From: an uncultured Bacteroidaceae bacterium
GTDB lineage: Bacteria > Bacteroidota > Bacteroidia > Bacteroidales > Bacteroidaceae
DNA: 64,000 bases
Assembly (NCBI GenBank): GCA_905236985.1
Contig: CAJORF010000123.1
Coordinates: 87,452 to 151,451 of the forward strand
Reading direction: 5' to 3'
Every line of letters begins with the position of its first letter. The first letter of the stretch is position 1. Made by a program: the position numbers and the translations under genes. A model generated the notes under the pieces. That model did no database searches. It saw nothing but the letters and a program-made list of their open reading frames with translations, and had not been told where the DNA came from. Positions 1 through 8,400 of the stretch are shown in pieces.

Positions 1-989
1 TACACACCATTATCCACGGCCTGCAGCGCACTGATCAGGCGGCAGCTGACATCCTCGGGCAGCACATTCATGGGCTCGGTGCTCTCCAGGAGGAACTCCA
101 TCGTCTTCTCCGTCACACTGAACTCCTCCTCGACCTCGGCGGCGAACACATTCCATCGCACGCGCGCCTGCTCCTTGTATTGATTAGGGATACACACCAC
201 GCAGGTCGCCTCGCGGGGGATAGCATTGTGCAGACCACCGGCTTGTATGTCGGCCAGCCGCAGCCCCCAAGCCTTCATGCCATCGTAGAGGTAGCGGGCG
301 AGAAGCTTGTTGGCGTTGGCGCGTTTCTTCTCGATGTCATCGCCGCTGTGTCCGCCCGTGAGGCCCTTGATGGTCAGGCGCAGGAAGAAAGCGTTGGCAG
401 GTGCCGTCTCTGGCGTGAAGCGGAACGTGGCTGTCGTGCGGCAGCCGCCTGCGCAGCTCACGAACAGCTCTCCCTCATCCTCGGAGTCGAGGTTGATGAG
501 CATCTGTCCCGTCATGAACCCAGGTTGCATCCCCTCGGCCCCCGTCAGCCCCGTCTCCTCGTCGCGCGTGAACACACATTCCAAGGGGCCGTGCTTGATG
601 GTGTTGTCAGCGAGGATTGCCATCTCCATGGCGCAGCCTATTCCATCGTCTGCGCCGAGTGTCGTTCCCTTGGCTTTCATCCATTCGCCGTCGATGTACG
701 TCTGAATGGCGTCGCGCTCGAAATCGAAATCCACATCATTGTTTTTCTCGCACACCATATCCATGTGGCTTTGCAGAATCACCGTCGGACGGTCTTCCAT
801 GCCCGCACTGGCAGGCTTGCGGATGAGCACGTTACCTGTCTCATCGACAATGGTTTCCAATCCCAATCCCTCGCCGAAATCCTTGAGGAAAGCAATCATC
901 TTCTCCTCCTTCTTCGAGGGGCGTGGGACGGCGTTGATGCGTGCAAACATCTCGAACACGCTGGCTGGCTTCAGTTCAATCTTTTCCAT
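1..989 (-). CDS. pepD: aminoacyl-histidine dipeptidase (peptidase M20), C-terminus cut by window edge
   Basis: Cytosolic zinc dipeptidase of the M20 family, which splits Xaa-His and related dipeptides. The gene reads leftward from an ATG at 987-989 and is open to the window edge, giving about 329 residues; PepD enzymes are usually near 480, so the C-terminal part lies outside. Visible metal-site motifs are LQSHMDMV (His), LGADDGIG (bridging Asp) and TRDEETG (catalytic and metal Glu pair), followed by the dimerisation-domain motif GGHSGDDI. The start gives the expected N-terminus (MEKIELKPASVFEMF) and lies behind a well-formed promoter. The gene is divergent from the small membrane protein gene on its right. 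Assignment is firm; exact substrate range is inferred from the family. Confidence 0.93.
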   Translation of the reverse strand, partial: MEKIELKPASVFEMFARINAVPRPSKKEEKMIAFLKDFGEGLGLETIVDETGNVLIRKPASAGMEDRPTVILQSHMDMVCEKNNDVDFDFERDAIQTYIDGEWMKAKGTTLGADDGIGCAMEMAILADNTIKHGPLECVFTRDEETGLTGAEGMQPGFMTGQMLINLDSEDEGELFVSCAGGCRTTATFRFTPETAPANAFFLRLTIKGLTGGHSGDDIEKKRANANKLLARYLYDGMKAWGLRLADIQAGGLHNAIPREATCVVCIPNQYKEQARVRWNVFAAEVEEEFSVTEKTMEFLLESTEPMNVLPEDVSCRLISALQAVDNGV

Positions 990-1050
990 ATCTTATTGCT
1001 AATTTAGGTTAAAGTCTGTTATGGACAACGTTTTACTAATCATTTTGCTA

Positions 1051-1058
1051 TATCTTTG
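1051..1058 (+). promoter_or_regulatory. -7 box, probable promoter of the 1133-5062 gene run
   Basis: TATCTTTG matches the TAnnTTTG -7 consensus and lies about 75 nt before the first plus-strand start. No good -33 TTTG is seen at the right spacing, so confidence is moderate. It overlaps the transcribed leader of the divergent pepD gene. Confidence 0.5.
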
Positions 1059-1074
1059 CACAGCTTTTGCGGGA

Positions 1075-1106
1075 CAAAGGTACAATAAACCCTGTTTCCG
1101 ACCAAA
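1075..1106 (-). promoter_or_regulatory. Bacteroidetes-type promoter for pepD
   Basis: On the minus strand a -33 TTTG (1103-1106) is followed after 20 nt by a -7 TACCTTTG (1075-1082). This matches the primary sigma factor consensus of Bacteroides (TTTG, 19-21 nt, TAnnTTTG). The start codon is about 85 nt downstream. Confidence 0.7.
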
Positions 1107-1132
1107 GAATCTCTAATAAAACAACGCATTTT

Positions 1133-1360
1133 ATGCTAAAAATATTGCTTCCGACCTTAGGAATTGTGGGCATAGCCATCGTCCTGCTCGCCCTCAAGCT
1201 TCTCCTGCGTGGCGATGCGCGCGGCCCAATGACCCACATCGGCGCCTCCAAACCCATGCGCGACCGAGGCATCCACTGCGTCGAAAGCATGGACGCCATT
1301 GAACGCCATCGTCTCGCACACCGGCCTCATGCTCAGGAGAAGGCGTCCCATTCAAAATAA
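1133..1360 (+). CDS. small single-pass membrane protein, function unknown
   Basis: A 75-residue protein starting with one hydrophobic segment (about residues 3-24, rich in Leu/Ile/Val) followed by a short basic, histidine-containing tail with the pattern GRGxxxTHIGxSKxMRxRGIHC-like spacing (seen here as THIGASKPMRDRGIHC). Small proteins of this shape are common in Bacteroidales and have no assigned role that I know. A TTG at 1067 would lengthen the protein by 22 polar residues, but the ATG at 1133 puts the membrane segment directly at the N-terminus and is preferred. It lies 60 nt before the OmpH-like gene on the same strand. Confidence 0.6.
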   Translation: MLKILLPTLGIVGIAIVLLALKLLLRGDARGPMTHIGASKPMRDRGIHCVESMDAIERHRLAHRPHAQEKASHSK

Positions 1361-1420
1361 AGTAAAGCCCTTCGACATATTGTCATCACGAAATAACGCA
1401 AAAATCAATAAAAAAGCAAA

Positions 1421-2038
1421 ATGAAAAAAATCCTTTTCCTTGCGCTCAGTGTCACAATCGCACTGACTGCCTGTAACAACAAATCAACAGAAACCACAGA
1501 ATCAGAAGCCGCTGTCGAAACAGAGATCACAGGTCTCAAGATAGCTTACGTCGAGGTCGATAGCCTCATGAGCCAGTATCAGTTCTGCAAGGACTACAAC
1601 CTCTTGCTCAACAAGAAAGGCGAGAACGCCGCTAACCTCCTCCAGCAGAAGCAGCGCGCCCTCCAGCAGCACGCCAATGCCCTCCAGAAGAAGTACGAGA
1701 GCAATGGCTTCACCACCCGCGACGAACTCGAACGTGCACAGAACCAGCTCGCCAAGGAGCAGCAGGATCTTGCCGAACTCGACCAGCGACTCACCAACGA
1801 GCTTGCCATGGAGAACGCCAAGCTCAACGAGGAGCTCCGCGACAGCATCCAAGCCTTCCTCAAGGTCTATAACAAGACCCGCAAGTACGACTATATCTTC
1901 TCGCGCCAGGGTGACAATATCCTCCTCGCCAACAAGAAGCTCGACATCACATCCGAGGTCGTAGCCGGTCTCAACAAACGCTATAAGGCAAAGCCTGAAG
2001 TCAAGGGCACCGCTTCCGACAACGAAAAGGCAGAATAA
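1421..2038 (+). CDS. OmpH/Skp-like lipoprotein
   Basis: A 205-residue lipoprotein. The signal peptide ends in a lipobox at Cys18 (ALTAC). After a Thr/Glu-rich linker, residues about 40-185 have the Skp/OmpH pattern: a short beta segment (IAYVEVDSL), a long charged Gln/Lys/Glu/Leu-rich coiled coil (about residues 65-150) and a closing segment with YDYIFSRQGDNILLANKKLDIT. Skp proteins are periplasmic chaperones that hold unfolded outer-membrane proteins; the lipid anchor is a common Bacteroidetes variation. The gene is followed 33 nt later by prmA. The family call is good; a chaperone role for this copy is inferred. Confidence 0.85.
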   Translation: MKKILFLALSVTIALTACNNKSTETTESEAAVETEITGLKIAYVEVDSLMSQYQFCKDYNLLLNKKGENAANLLQQKQRALQQHANALQKKYESNGFTTRDELERAQNQLAKEQQDLAELDQRLTNELAMENAKLNEELRDSIQAFLKVYNKTRKYDYIFSRQGDNILLANKKLDITSEVVAGLNKRYKAKPEVKGTASDNEKAE

Positions 2039-2071
2039 CGCTAAGCCGACAAACAAGCCGAATCATCGCTA

Positions 2072-3046
2072 ATGAAGTATTTCGAGCTCACCTTTGTCCT
2101 TACCCCCAACAACGAGGCGGCAGCCGATGTGCTTGCCGCCTTGTTGGCCGATGTAGGCTGCGACACCTTCGTCCCAACCCCCACCGGCCTCACCGCCTAC
2201 ATCCTCCAATCCAACTACGACGAAGCCGCCATCCACTCCGTCATCGCCGCCGCCCGCTCCACCTTCCCCCCCGTTCCCGAGGGTTCTCCCCTTGTTACGG
2301 TTCCCGAGGGTTCTCCCCTTGTTACGGCTCCCGAGGGTTCTCCCCTTGTTACGGTTCCCGAGGGTTCTCCCCTTGTTACGGTTCCCGAGGGTTCTCCCCT
2401 TGTTACGGTTCCCGAGGGTTCTCCCGAGGGTTTAACAATCACCTTCTCCCTCGCCGCGGCCCCCGATGAGAACTGGAACGCCACTTGGGAAGCCGAGCAC
2501 CACTTCGAGCCCATCGCCCTCCCCAACGGCACCTCATTCCAGATTATCCCCCGGCAGGCTTTCGGCAGTGGCGAGCACGCCACCACGCGCTTGATGATCT
2601 CCCTCCTCTCGACCCTTGATGTCGCTGGCAGCACCGTCATCGATGCAGGCTGCGGCACCGGCGTCCTCTCCCTTGCAGCCCTCAAGCTCGGTGCCTCCCG
2701 CGTCTTCGCCTACGACATCGACGAGTGGAGCGTCAGCAACGCCGAGGACAACCTTCGCCTCAACGACCTCTCCCCCTCCGCTGCCCTCATCCTCCACGGC
2801 GATGCCAGCTGTCTCTCCGCCTGCCCCCGCGTCGATATCCTCATGGCCAACATCAACCGCAACATCCTCCTGGCCGACCTCCCCGCCTTCGCCGCCCATC
2901 TCCTCCCCACAGGCCACCTCCTCCTCTCCGGCTTCTATGAAGCCGACATCGCCCCCCTCACCGCTGCCGCCGCCCCCCTCGGCCTCCGTCTTCAGACCAC
3001 CCTTGCCGATGGCGACTGGCGCGCCCTCCACTTCATCCCCGCCTAA
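2072..3046 (+). CDS. prmA: ribosomal protein L11 methyltransferase with in-frame minisatellite
   Basis: SAM-dependent methyltransferase that modifies ribosomal protein L11. The N-terminal substrate-recognition domain covers residues 1-66 (MKYFELTFVL) and the catalytic domain about 125-324. Visible motifs are FGSGEHATTR, the SAM-binding motif I DAGCGTGVLSLAAL, the acidic motif YDIDEWSVSNAEDN and the MANINRNILL motif of the active-site loop. The family is usually about 280-295 residues; this protein has 324 because five full copies and one partial copy of VPEGSPLVT sit in the linker between the domains. Reading frame and both domains are intact, so it should be functional. The fbp start follows 12 nt after the stop, suggesting one transcript. 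Confidence 0.92.
   Translation: MKYFELTFVLTPNNEAAADVLAALLADVGCDTFVPTPTGLTAYILQSNYDEAAIHSVIAAARSTFPPVPEGSPLVTVPEGSPLVTAPEGSPLVTVPEGSPLVTVPEGSPLVTVPEGSPEGLTITFSLAAAPDENWNATWEAEHHFEPIALPNGTSFQIIPRQAFGSGEHATTRLMISLLSTLDVAGSTVIDAGCGTGVLSLAALKLGASRVFAYDIDEWSVSNAEDNLRLNDLSPSAALILHGDASCLSACPRVDILMANINRNILLADLPAFAAHLLPTGHLLLSGFYEADIAPLTAAAAPLGLRLQTTLADGDWRALHFIPA
2273..2431 (+). repeat. 27-nt tandem repeat inside prmA
   Basis: Five complete 27-nt units encode VPEGSPLVT (one reads APEGSPLVT because of a single T to C change), followed by a partial unit ending VPEGSPEG. The units are otherwise identical at the DNA level, which points to recent slippage or recombination. Because the unit is a multiple of three, copy-number change keeps the frame. 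Confidence 0.95.
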
Positions 3047-3058
3047 TTCCTCCCTCCC

Positions 3059-5062
3059 ATGAACCCTGCCATCTCCCCCGAAGCCGACATCCGCGTCCTT
3101 CAGCTTCTCGCTAAGAGCTTCCCCAGCGTAGCCGCAGCCTCCACCGAGATCATCAACCTCGAAGCCATCCTCAACCTGCCCAAGGGCACCGAGCACTTCA
3201 TGGCAGATATCCACGGCGAGTACGAAGCCTTTCTCCATATCCTCAAGAATGCCTCCGGCAACATCAAGCGCAAGGTTCGCGAGCTCTTCGACACCACCCT
3301 CTCCGCCGACGAGATCCGCGAGCTCTGCACCCTCATCTACTATCCCGAGCAGAAGCTCGAGATCATCAAGAGCCAATTCGAGGCCGCCGCAACCGCCGAC
3401 GCCCTCCCCACCTTCTATGCCACCTCCCTGCAGCACCTCATCCGCGTCTGTCAGAGCGTCAGTAGCAAATACACCCGCTCCAAGGTTCGCAAGGCGCTGC
3501 CGCCTGAGTTCGCCTACATCATCGAGGAGCTTCTCCACGAATCCCCCTCCGACGATGACAAGCAAGCCTATTTCGACCGCATCATCGCCTCCATCATCGA
3601 GACCGACCGCGCTGATGCCTTCATCATCGCCCTCGCCACCGTCATCCAGCGTCTCGCCGTCGATGAGCTTCATATCCTCGGCGACATCTTCGACCGTGGC
3701 CCGGGTGCGCACATCATCATGGATCGCCTCTGCCAGCACCACGCCTTCGACATCCAATGGGGCAACCACGATGCCCTGTGGATGGGAGCCGCTGCCGGCA
3801 ATGACTGCTGCATCGCCAATGTCCTGCGCCTCTCCCTCCGCTACGGCAATATGCAGACCCTCGAGGACGGCTACGGCATCAACCTCGTCCCCCTGGCCAC
3901 CTTCGCCATGGAGACCTACGCCAGCGATCCCTGCGACCTCTTCGGTCCTCGCCTCGACAAGGACGATACCACGCACAACGAGAAGACGCGCCGTCTCATC
4001 GCACAGATGCACAAGGCCATCTCCATCATTCAGTTCAAGCTCGAAGCCCAGATGATCCTCCGGCGTCCCGAATGGCACATGGAGGATCGCCTCGTGCTCC
4101 AATACATCGACAAGGCGCGCGGCCTCTACGTCAAGGACGGGCACGAGTACGCCATGACCGACACCTTCCTCCCCACGCTCGACCCCGCACATCCCTTCGA
4201 CCTCACCCCCGAGGAGCAGGAACTCGTGCGCCAGCTCCACCACTCCTTCCGCGTCAGCGACAAGCTTCAGAAGCACATCAAATGCCTCTTCACGCACGGC
4301 TGTATGTATGCCATCCACAACGGCAACCTCCTCTTCCACGCCAGCGTGCCCCTCAATGCTGACGGCACCCTCAAGGATGTAGATCTCAACGGCCATCTCT
4401 ACAGCGGACGCGAGCTCTTGCATCAGATTGGCATGACCATGCGTGCTGCCTTCAACGCCGACACGCCCCGCGACGAGAAACGCTTTGCCCGCGACTACTT
4501 CTGGTATCTCTGGTGCGGTCAGGACTCCCCCCTTTTCGACAAGGCCCGCATGGCGACCTTCGAGCGTTATTTCCTGTGCGACAAGGCCACACACGAGGAG
4601 CGCAAGGGCTACTACTACCTCCTTCGCGACAACGCCGAGGTCTGCGACCGCATCCTCGATGCCTTCGGCGTGCAGGGCAAACACCGCCACATCATCAACG
4701 GCCATGTCCCCGTGCGCGTGGCGGGCGGCGAGAGCCCCATCAAGGCAGACGGGCGGCTCATGGTCATCGACGGCGGTCTCTCCAAAGCCTACCATAACAC
4801 CACTGGCATCGCGGGCTACACCCTCGTCTTTCACAGCCGTGGCTTCGAGCTCATCCAGCACGAACCCTTCGAGAGTGCCGATGATGCCATCCGCCGAGGC
4901 ACTGACATCGTCAGCTCCAAGCAGATCGTCGAGCTCAGTGGTCGCCGCCTTCGTGTGCGCGACACCGACAAAGGCCAGGAGCTCCAAGCCCAGATCGCCG
5001 AGCTCCGCGCCCTTCTCTACGCCTACCGCCACGGCATCATCAAGGAGCAGACCCGCAAGTAA
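3059..5062 (+). CDS. fbp: fructose-1,6-bisphosphatase, class III
   Basis: Gluconeogenic enzyme that hydrolyses fructose 1,6-bisphosphate to fructose 6-phosphate in the cytosol. At 667 residues it has the length of the class III (Firmicutes/Bacteroidetes) enzymes, which use a calcineurin-like metallophosphoesterase fold. The three metal-binding motifs are visible: MADIHGEYEAF (DxH), GDIFDRGPGAH (GDxxDRG) and WGNHDALWMGA (GNHD), plus LFTHGCMY and NGHVPV near the C-terminal half. The ATG lies 12 nt after prmA. Codon use is strongly C-ending, like prmA. A hairpin follows at 5106. A class II fructose-bisphosphate aldolase, which makes its substrate, is encoded at 52773. Confidence 0.95.
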   Translation: MNPAISPEADIRVLQLLAKSFPSVAAASTEIINLEAILNLPKGTEHFMADIHGEYEAFLHILKNASGNIKRKVRELFDTTLSADEIRELCTLIYYPEQKLEIIKSQFEAAATADALPTFYATSLQHLIRVCQSVSSKYTRSKVRKALPPEFAYIIEELLHESPSDDDKQAYFDRIIASIIETDRADAFIIALATVIQRLAVDELHILGDIFDRGPGAHIIMDRLCQHHAFDIQWGNHDALWMGAAAGNDCCIANVLRLSLRYGNMQTLEDGYGINLVPLATFAMETYASDPCDLFGPRLDKDDTTHNEKTRRLIAQMHKAISIIQFKLEAQMILRRPEWHMEDRLVLQYIDKARGLYVKDGHEYAMTDTFLPTLDPAHPFDLTPEEQELVRQLHHSFRVSDKLQKHIKCLFTHGCMYAIHNGNLLFHASVPLNADGTLKDVDLNGHLYSGRELLHQIGMTMRAAFNADTPRDEKRFARDYFWYLWCGQDSPLFDKARMATFERYFLCDKATHEERKGYYYLLRDNAEVCDRILDAFGVQGKHRHIINGHVPVRVAGGESPIKADGRLMVIDGGLSKAYHNTTGIAGYTLVFHSRGFELIQHEPFESADDAIRRGTDIVSSKQIVELSGRRLRVRDTDKGQELQAQIAELRALLYAYRHGIIKEQTRK

Positions 5063-5105
5063 ACCGCGCTGCCTCCCGCGTCTCCCCACATTCCATAAAA
5101 CATAC

Positions 5106-5138
5106 GAAGCCCCGCAGCTGCAATCGCTGCGGGGCTTC
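5106..5138. terminator. hairpin between fbp and the small peptide gene
   Basis: A perfect 13-bp inverted repeat (5106-5118 with 5126-5138, core GCCCCGCAGC) with a 7-nt loop. It sits between the convergent ends of fbp and the minus-strand 51-residue ORF. The downstream tracts are only weakly T-rich on both sides, so it may be bidirectional or an RNA-stabilising hairpin. Confidence 0.7.
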
Positions 5139-5158
5139 CTGATATTACATACTGTTGA

Positions 5159-5314
5159 TTATTCGTCTGCCCAGATGTCCCAGTCGGCTTCCGACTTGAC
5201 ATCGCCTTCGTCCTCGTTGACGGTTCCGCCAACGGTCAGCATGCTTGCTGCTATTGGTAGGCAGTTGAACATGTCAACGGCCTCCATCTTGGGTGTGATA
5301 TATTGCTTTTTCAT
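5159..5314 (-). CDS. 51-residue acidic peptide of unknown function
   Basis: The ORF starts MKKQYITPK, passes a short apolar stretch (MFNCLPIAASMLTV, about residues 15-28) and ends in an acidic, Trp-containing tail (ADWDIWADE). The arrangement MKK-x-YI-x-P / small apolar patch / acidic C-terminus ending near W-D is one I recognise from many short hypothetical proteins of Prevotella and Bacteroides, but I know no assigned function. It is encoded on the same strand as the large exported protein at 5424-9491, 109 nt past its stop. It has no classical signal peptide. Coding potential is supported by the start, the composition pattern and the hairpin that follows. Confidence 0.6.
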   Translation of the reverse strand: MKKQYITPKMEAVDMFNCLPIAASMLTVGGTVNEDEGDVKSEADWDIWADE

Positions 5315-5423
5315 AACTTGAACCTAAATAATTGGGTTATTGATTAGGGAACTTAAATCTCACATCAATCAGAACTTAAATAGATTGAAGTTATCATTTA
5401 CGCAAGATTTAAGTCCCTGTCTT

Positions 5424-8400
5424 TTATTTTACTAACACTTTCTTGCCATTGACAATATAGATACCGCGGATGGGACGGGCGACGCGTCGACCAGCCAGGT
5501 CATAGACCACGCTGTCCTTGCCCACGATGCCGTTCTCAATGCCCTCGATGCCATCGAAGCCGTCGATGAAGAGCTTCACGCTACCGGTGTTGGCTGTAGG
5601 CACTTCGTTCAAGTCGATATAGCCCTTGTAGGCACCGCACTTGACGTTCGTGCCAGCCTTGCAGACTTGGCCGTCCTTGATCACGTAGGGATTCTCACCA
5701 GTTGTGGTTGGCGCACCCTGGGCATCCGTGATGGCGAAAGCCACATTCGTGATGTTACCAGCGAGACCGCTGTTATCAGCAGCTGCAACAGCCTCAGTAA
5801 CTGCATCGCCGCTATAGGAAGCGTAAATGGTCGTAGCTGTAGCCTTGAAGATATATGCCTTACCAGCTTCTGTCATACCAGTAACCTCATCCAAGTAGAA
5901 GGTTGTCGGATTCTCCTTATTATCTACGCCATTAATGGTGTAAAGCTGAGCACCAGAGATTGAGGCAGCGTTCGGCAGACAGATGGTACCCCAGTTGCCA
6001 ATTGCTGCGATGGTACGAGAATAGTCAACTTTCTTGTAGAGTGACAATGCTCCACCGGTGCCTTCTGCATAGCAAGCGAATCCGTAAGTTCCATTGTTCC
6101 TCAGATATGCATTGACATTGGTAGCAGCGTTCGCTACATTGACGAAGTCATAAGTTTCTGTTCCAGAAACTGTCCACAAAGCCATCTCATCTGTGCCGTC
6201 TGCCAACATCTGAGCCTTGTTCTTAACACCAGTACCTGCGGCGTATGCGTCAGCATCAGCATTGTAGATAGTCCAATTGTCACCACTTGGAGCGATGTGC
6301 CAAACAATACTTGCATTGTCTGTCGAAATTTCATCGTTCTGAGGTGTGACTTCTGCATATTGCAAGCGATTGTTTTCCACGGTTGTATTCATGGCATATC
6401 CATTATATACAATGAGATAGTCACCCTCAACAAGAGCACCTGTGTAGAGTGCGTATGTTGCTTTTTCGACAGGAGCTACGTAAGCAGCCTGTGAAACAGT
6501 GACGAGCTCGGAGTAGATATCGTTTTCATCGTCATCGAGAGCATAAACCTTGAAGTAAGCCGTGCGGGCTTCGCCGGTGTTAGCATCAATGACATATTCT
6601 ACATTGTTATTATCGTTGATCTCAGCATCAATCCAGTCGTAAGTGGCGGAGTTACCATCAGCATCGCAGAAATAAACTTCAGCAGCTACGTTAGTGATAT
6701 TGTTGTAAGTAACAGGCAGAGTGCCATCTGCACCAGCTGTGGGAGCTTCGATGGCAGTCGAGCTAAGTGTGATGTTAGGAACAACAGGAGCAGCAACCTC
6801 AGTGACGCTGATAGGATAGACCTGAACGGTAGAGTTATAGATGCCCAGAATACCTACTACGTCATACTCTTTGTTTGCATCAAACTCAAAGCTTGTTCCA
6901 AAGTTGTTCTGATAAACGGTCACAGAACCCACTGTGCCGTCCGTCAATAAGCCAGAAGAAATGTTGGCTGCGGAGAACTGAACCAAATCTGCATCGTGGG
7001 TGGCGTAATTGCTTGTTGCTTCTTCAACGGTTACTGCAACTGGATCTGCTGCCGTGCCACCATCTGTAGCTACAATGTTGGAACCATCAATTGTGCCGGT
7101 TGTCTCGACTTGACCTCTATAAGTAGTCTTTTGTGCAGTTAACTTACCATTCAAAATTTGATTGGCTTGGTAACTTAAACCAGAATTGTAGATGAGCAGA
7201 GCACCACTGGCATCACGGATGAACAAACGATTAGAAGTGCAATACAGAACCTGAGCATTTGTGAGTCTGAAAGTTGCAGTAGCGTCGTTGTCGATAGCCT
7301 TAAATGCTGCAATATTCTCCAGCACGCTTTCAACAGTAATTGTGTATGAAGCCTCGCAAGGTTTGTACGTGTCAGATCCACGGTAGTGAGCAATGATGGT
7401 TACAGTACCAAGATTTCCAGACAAGTTAAATTCTCCAGAATTATTATCCATATCAGAGATGATATTTTGGCTATCGAACTCTGGATCAGTTTCGAAATAG
7501 ACATCACTCAGCATATCGCTAATCTCGTATTCTACATCTGCACCGTCGATATTCTTAACGGTAGGTAGCTGCCCTGTGAACGAAGCTATATCATTTACAT
7601 CTATTGTTACGGTTGGCTGAGCAAATGCCATCGTCGTAGCGATGCGATTGTCAGTGACGGTCAGCGTGTAGGATGCAGAGCCAGCTTTGAAGTCATCATT
7701 ACCAGCGAAGGTGGCGGTGATGACAGTTGTGCCACCGCCAACAATTCTCAGTTCGCCTGTCTCGATATCCATCACCTGAGCAACGGTCTCGTCAGAAGAG
7801 GAATATTCTACAGTTCCGTTGAAACCTTCAGCAGTGTTTAGTGTGGGAGCCGTGAAAGCCGTGCCAATCGAGGCATTTGCCTCTGAATCGGAGAAAGCAA
7901 GTTCAGAATCTTGACGTGTGTCTGCAACAACGTTGGTGCAGTAGCCAGAAATGGTTGAAGAACCGATTGAATAATTGATAACCAATTTATCCAAATAACC
8001 AGCTCCACTTCCATTTGTCAAAACGAAGAAGTCGTAATCATATGATGAGCAATCGAATGTACATACCATTCCATTTGTAGATGGAGTAATGGATGTGCCA
8101 CCCGTCGGATTTGCGCTGTCGCCTATTTTGAGTGAGAAGTTGTGATTGGAATCACCTTCATTATAGGTTAAAACAATACTTTCAATCTTGTTTAGGGACT
8201 CGCTGTTGTACATCGTTCCTGTACCATTGTTATTTCCTGCTGCACGCCATTGAAGCTTGTTATTATTATACATTTGCATCACTTGGAATTTCACCCCTCC
8301 AAATGTACATTCTGAGAACGTCTTTGCAGTACCGTATGATGTAGGCACTCCTTCAGTTGATGAGGTTATTTCTATTGATTTGCTCTCACTATCACCCTCA

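Noticed and set aside
180..1007. 275-codon plus-strand frame at the left end
   Set aside because: Antisense to pepD, whose metal-binding motifs are intact on the minus strand.
2534..5089. 851-codon open frame on the minus strand opposite prmA/fbp
   Set aside because: It lies antisense to fbp, whose family motifs are unambiguous. Its composition (runs of Val, Glu, Gly, Asp) is what C-rich codons give when read backwards.
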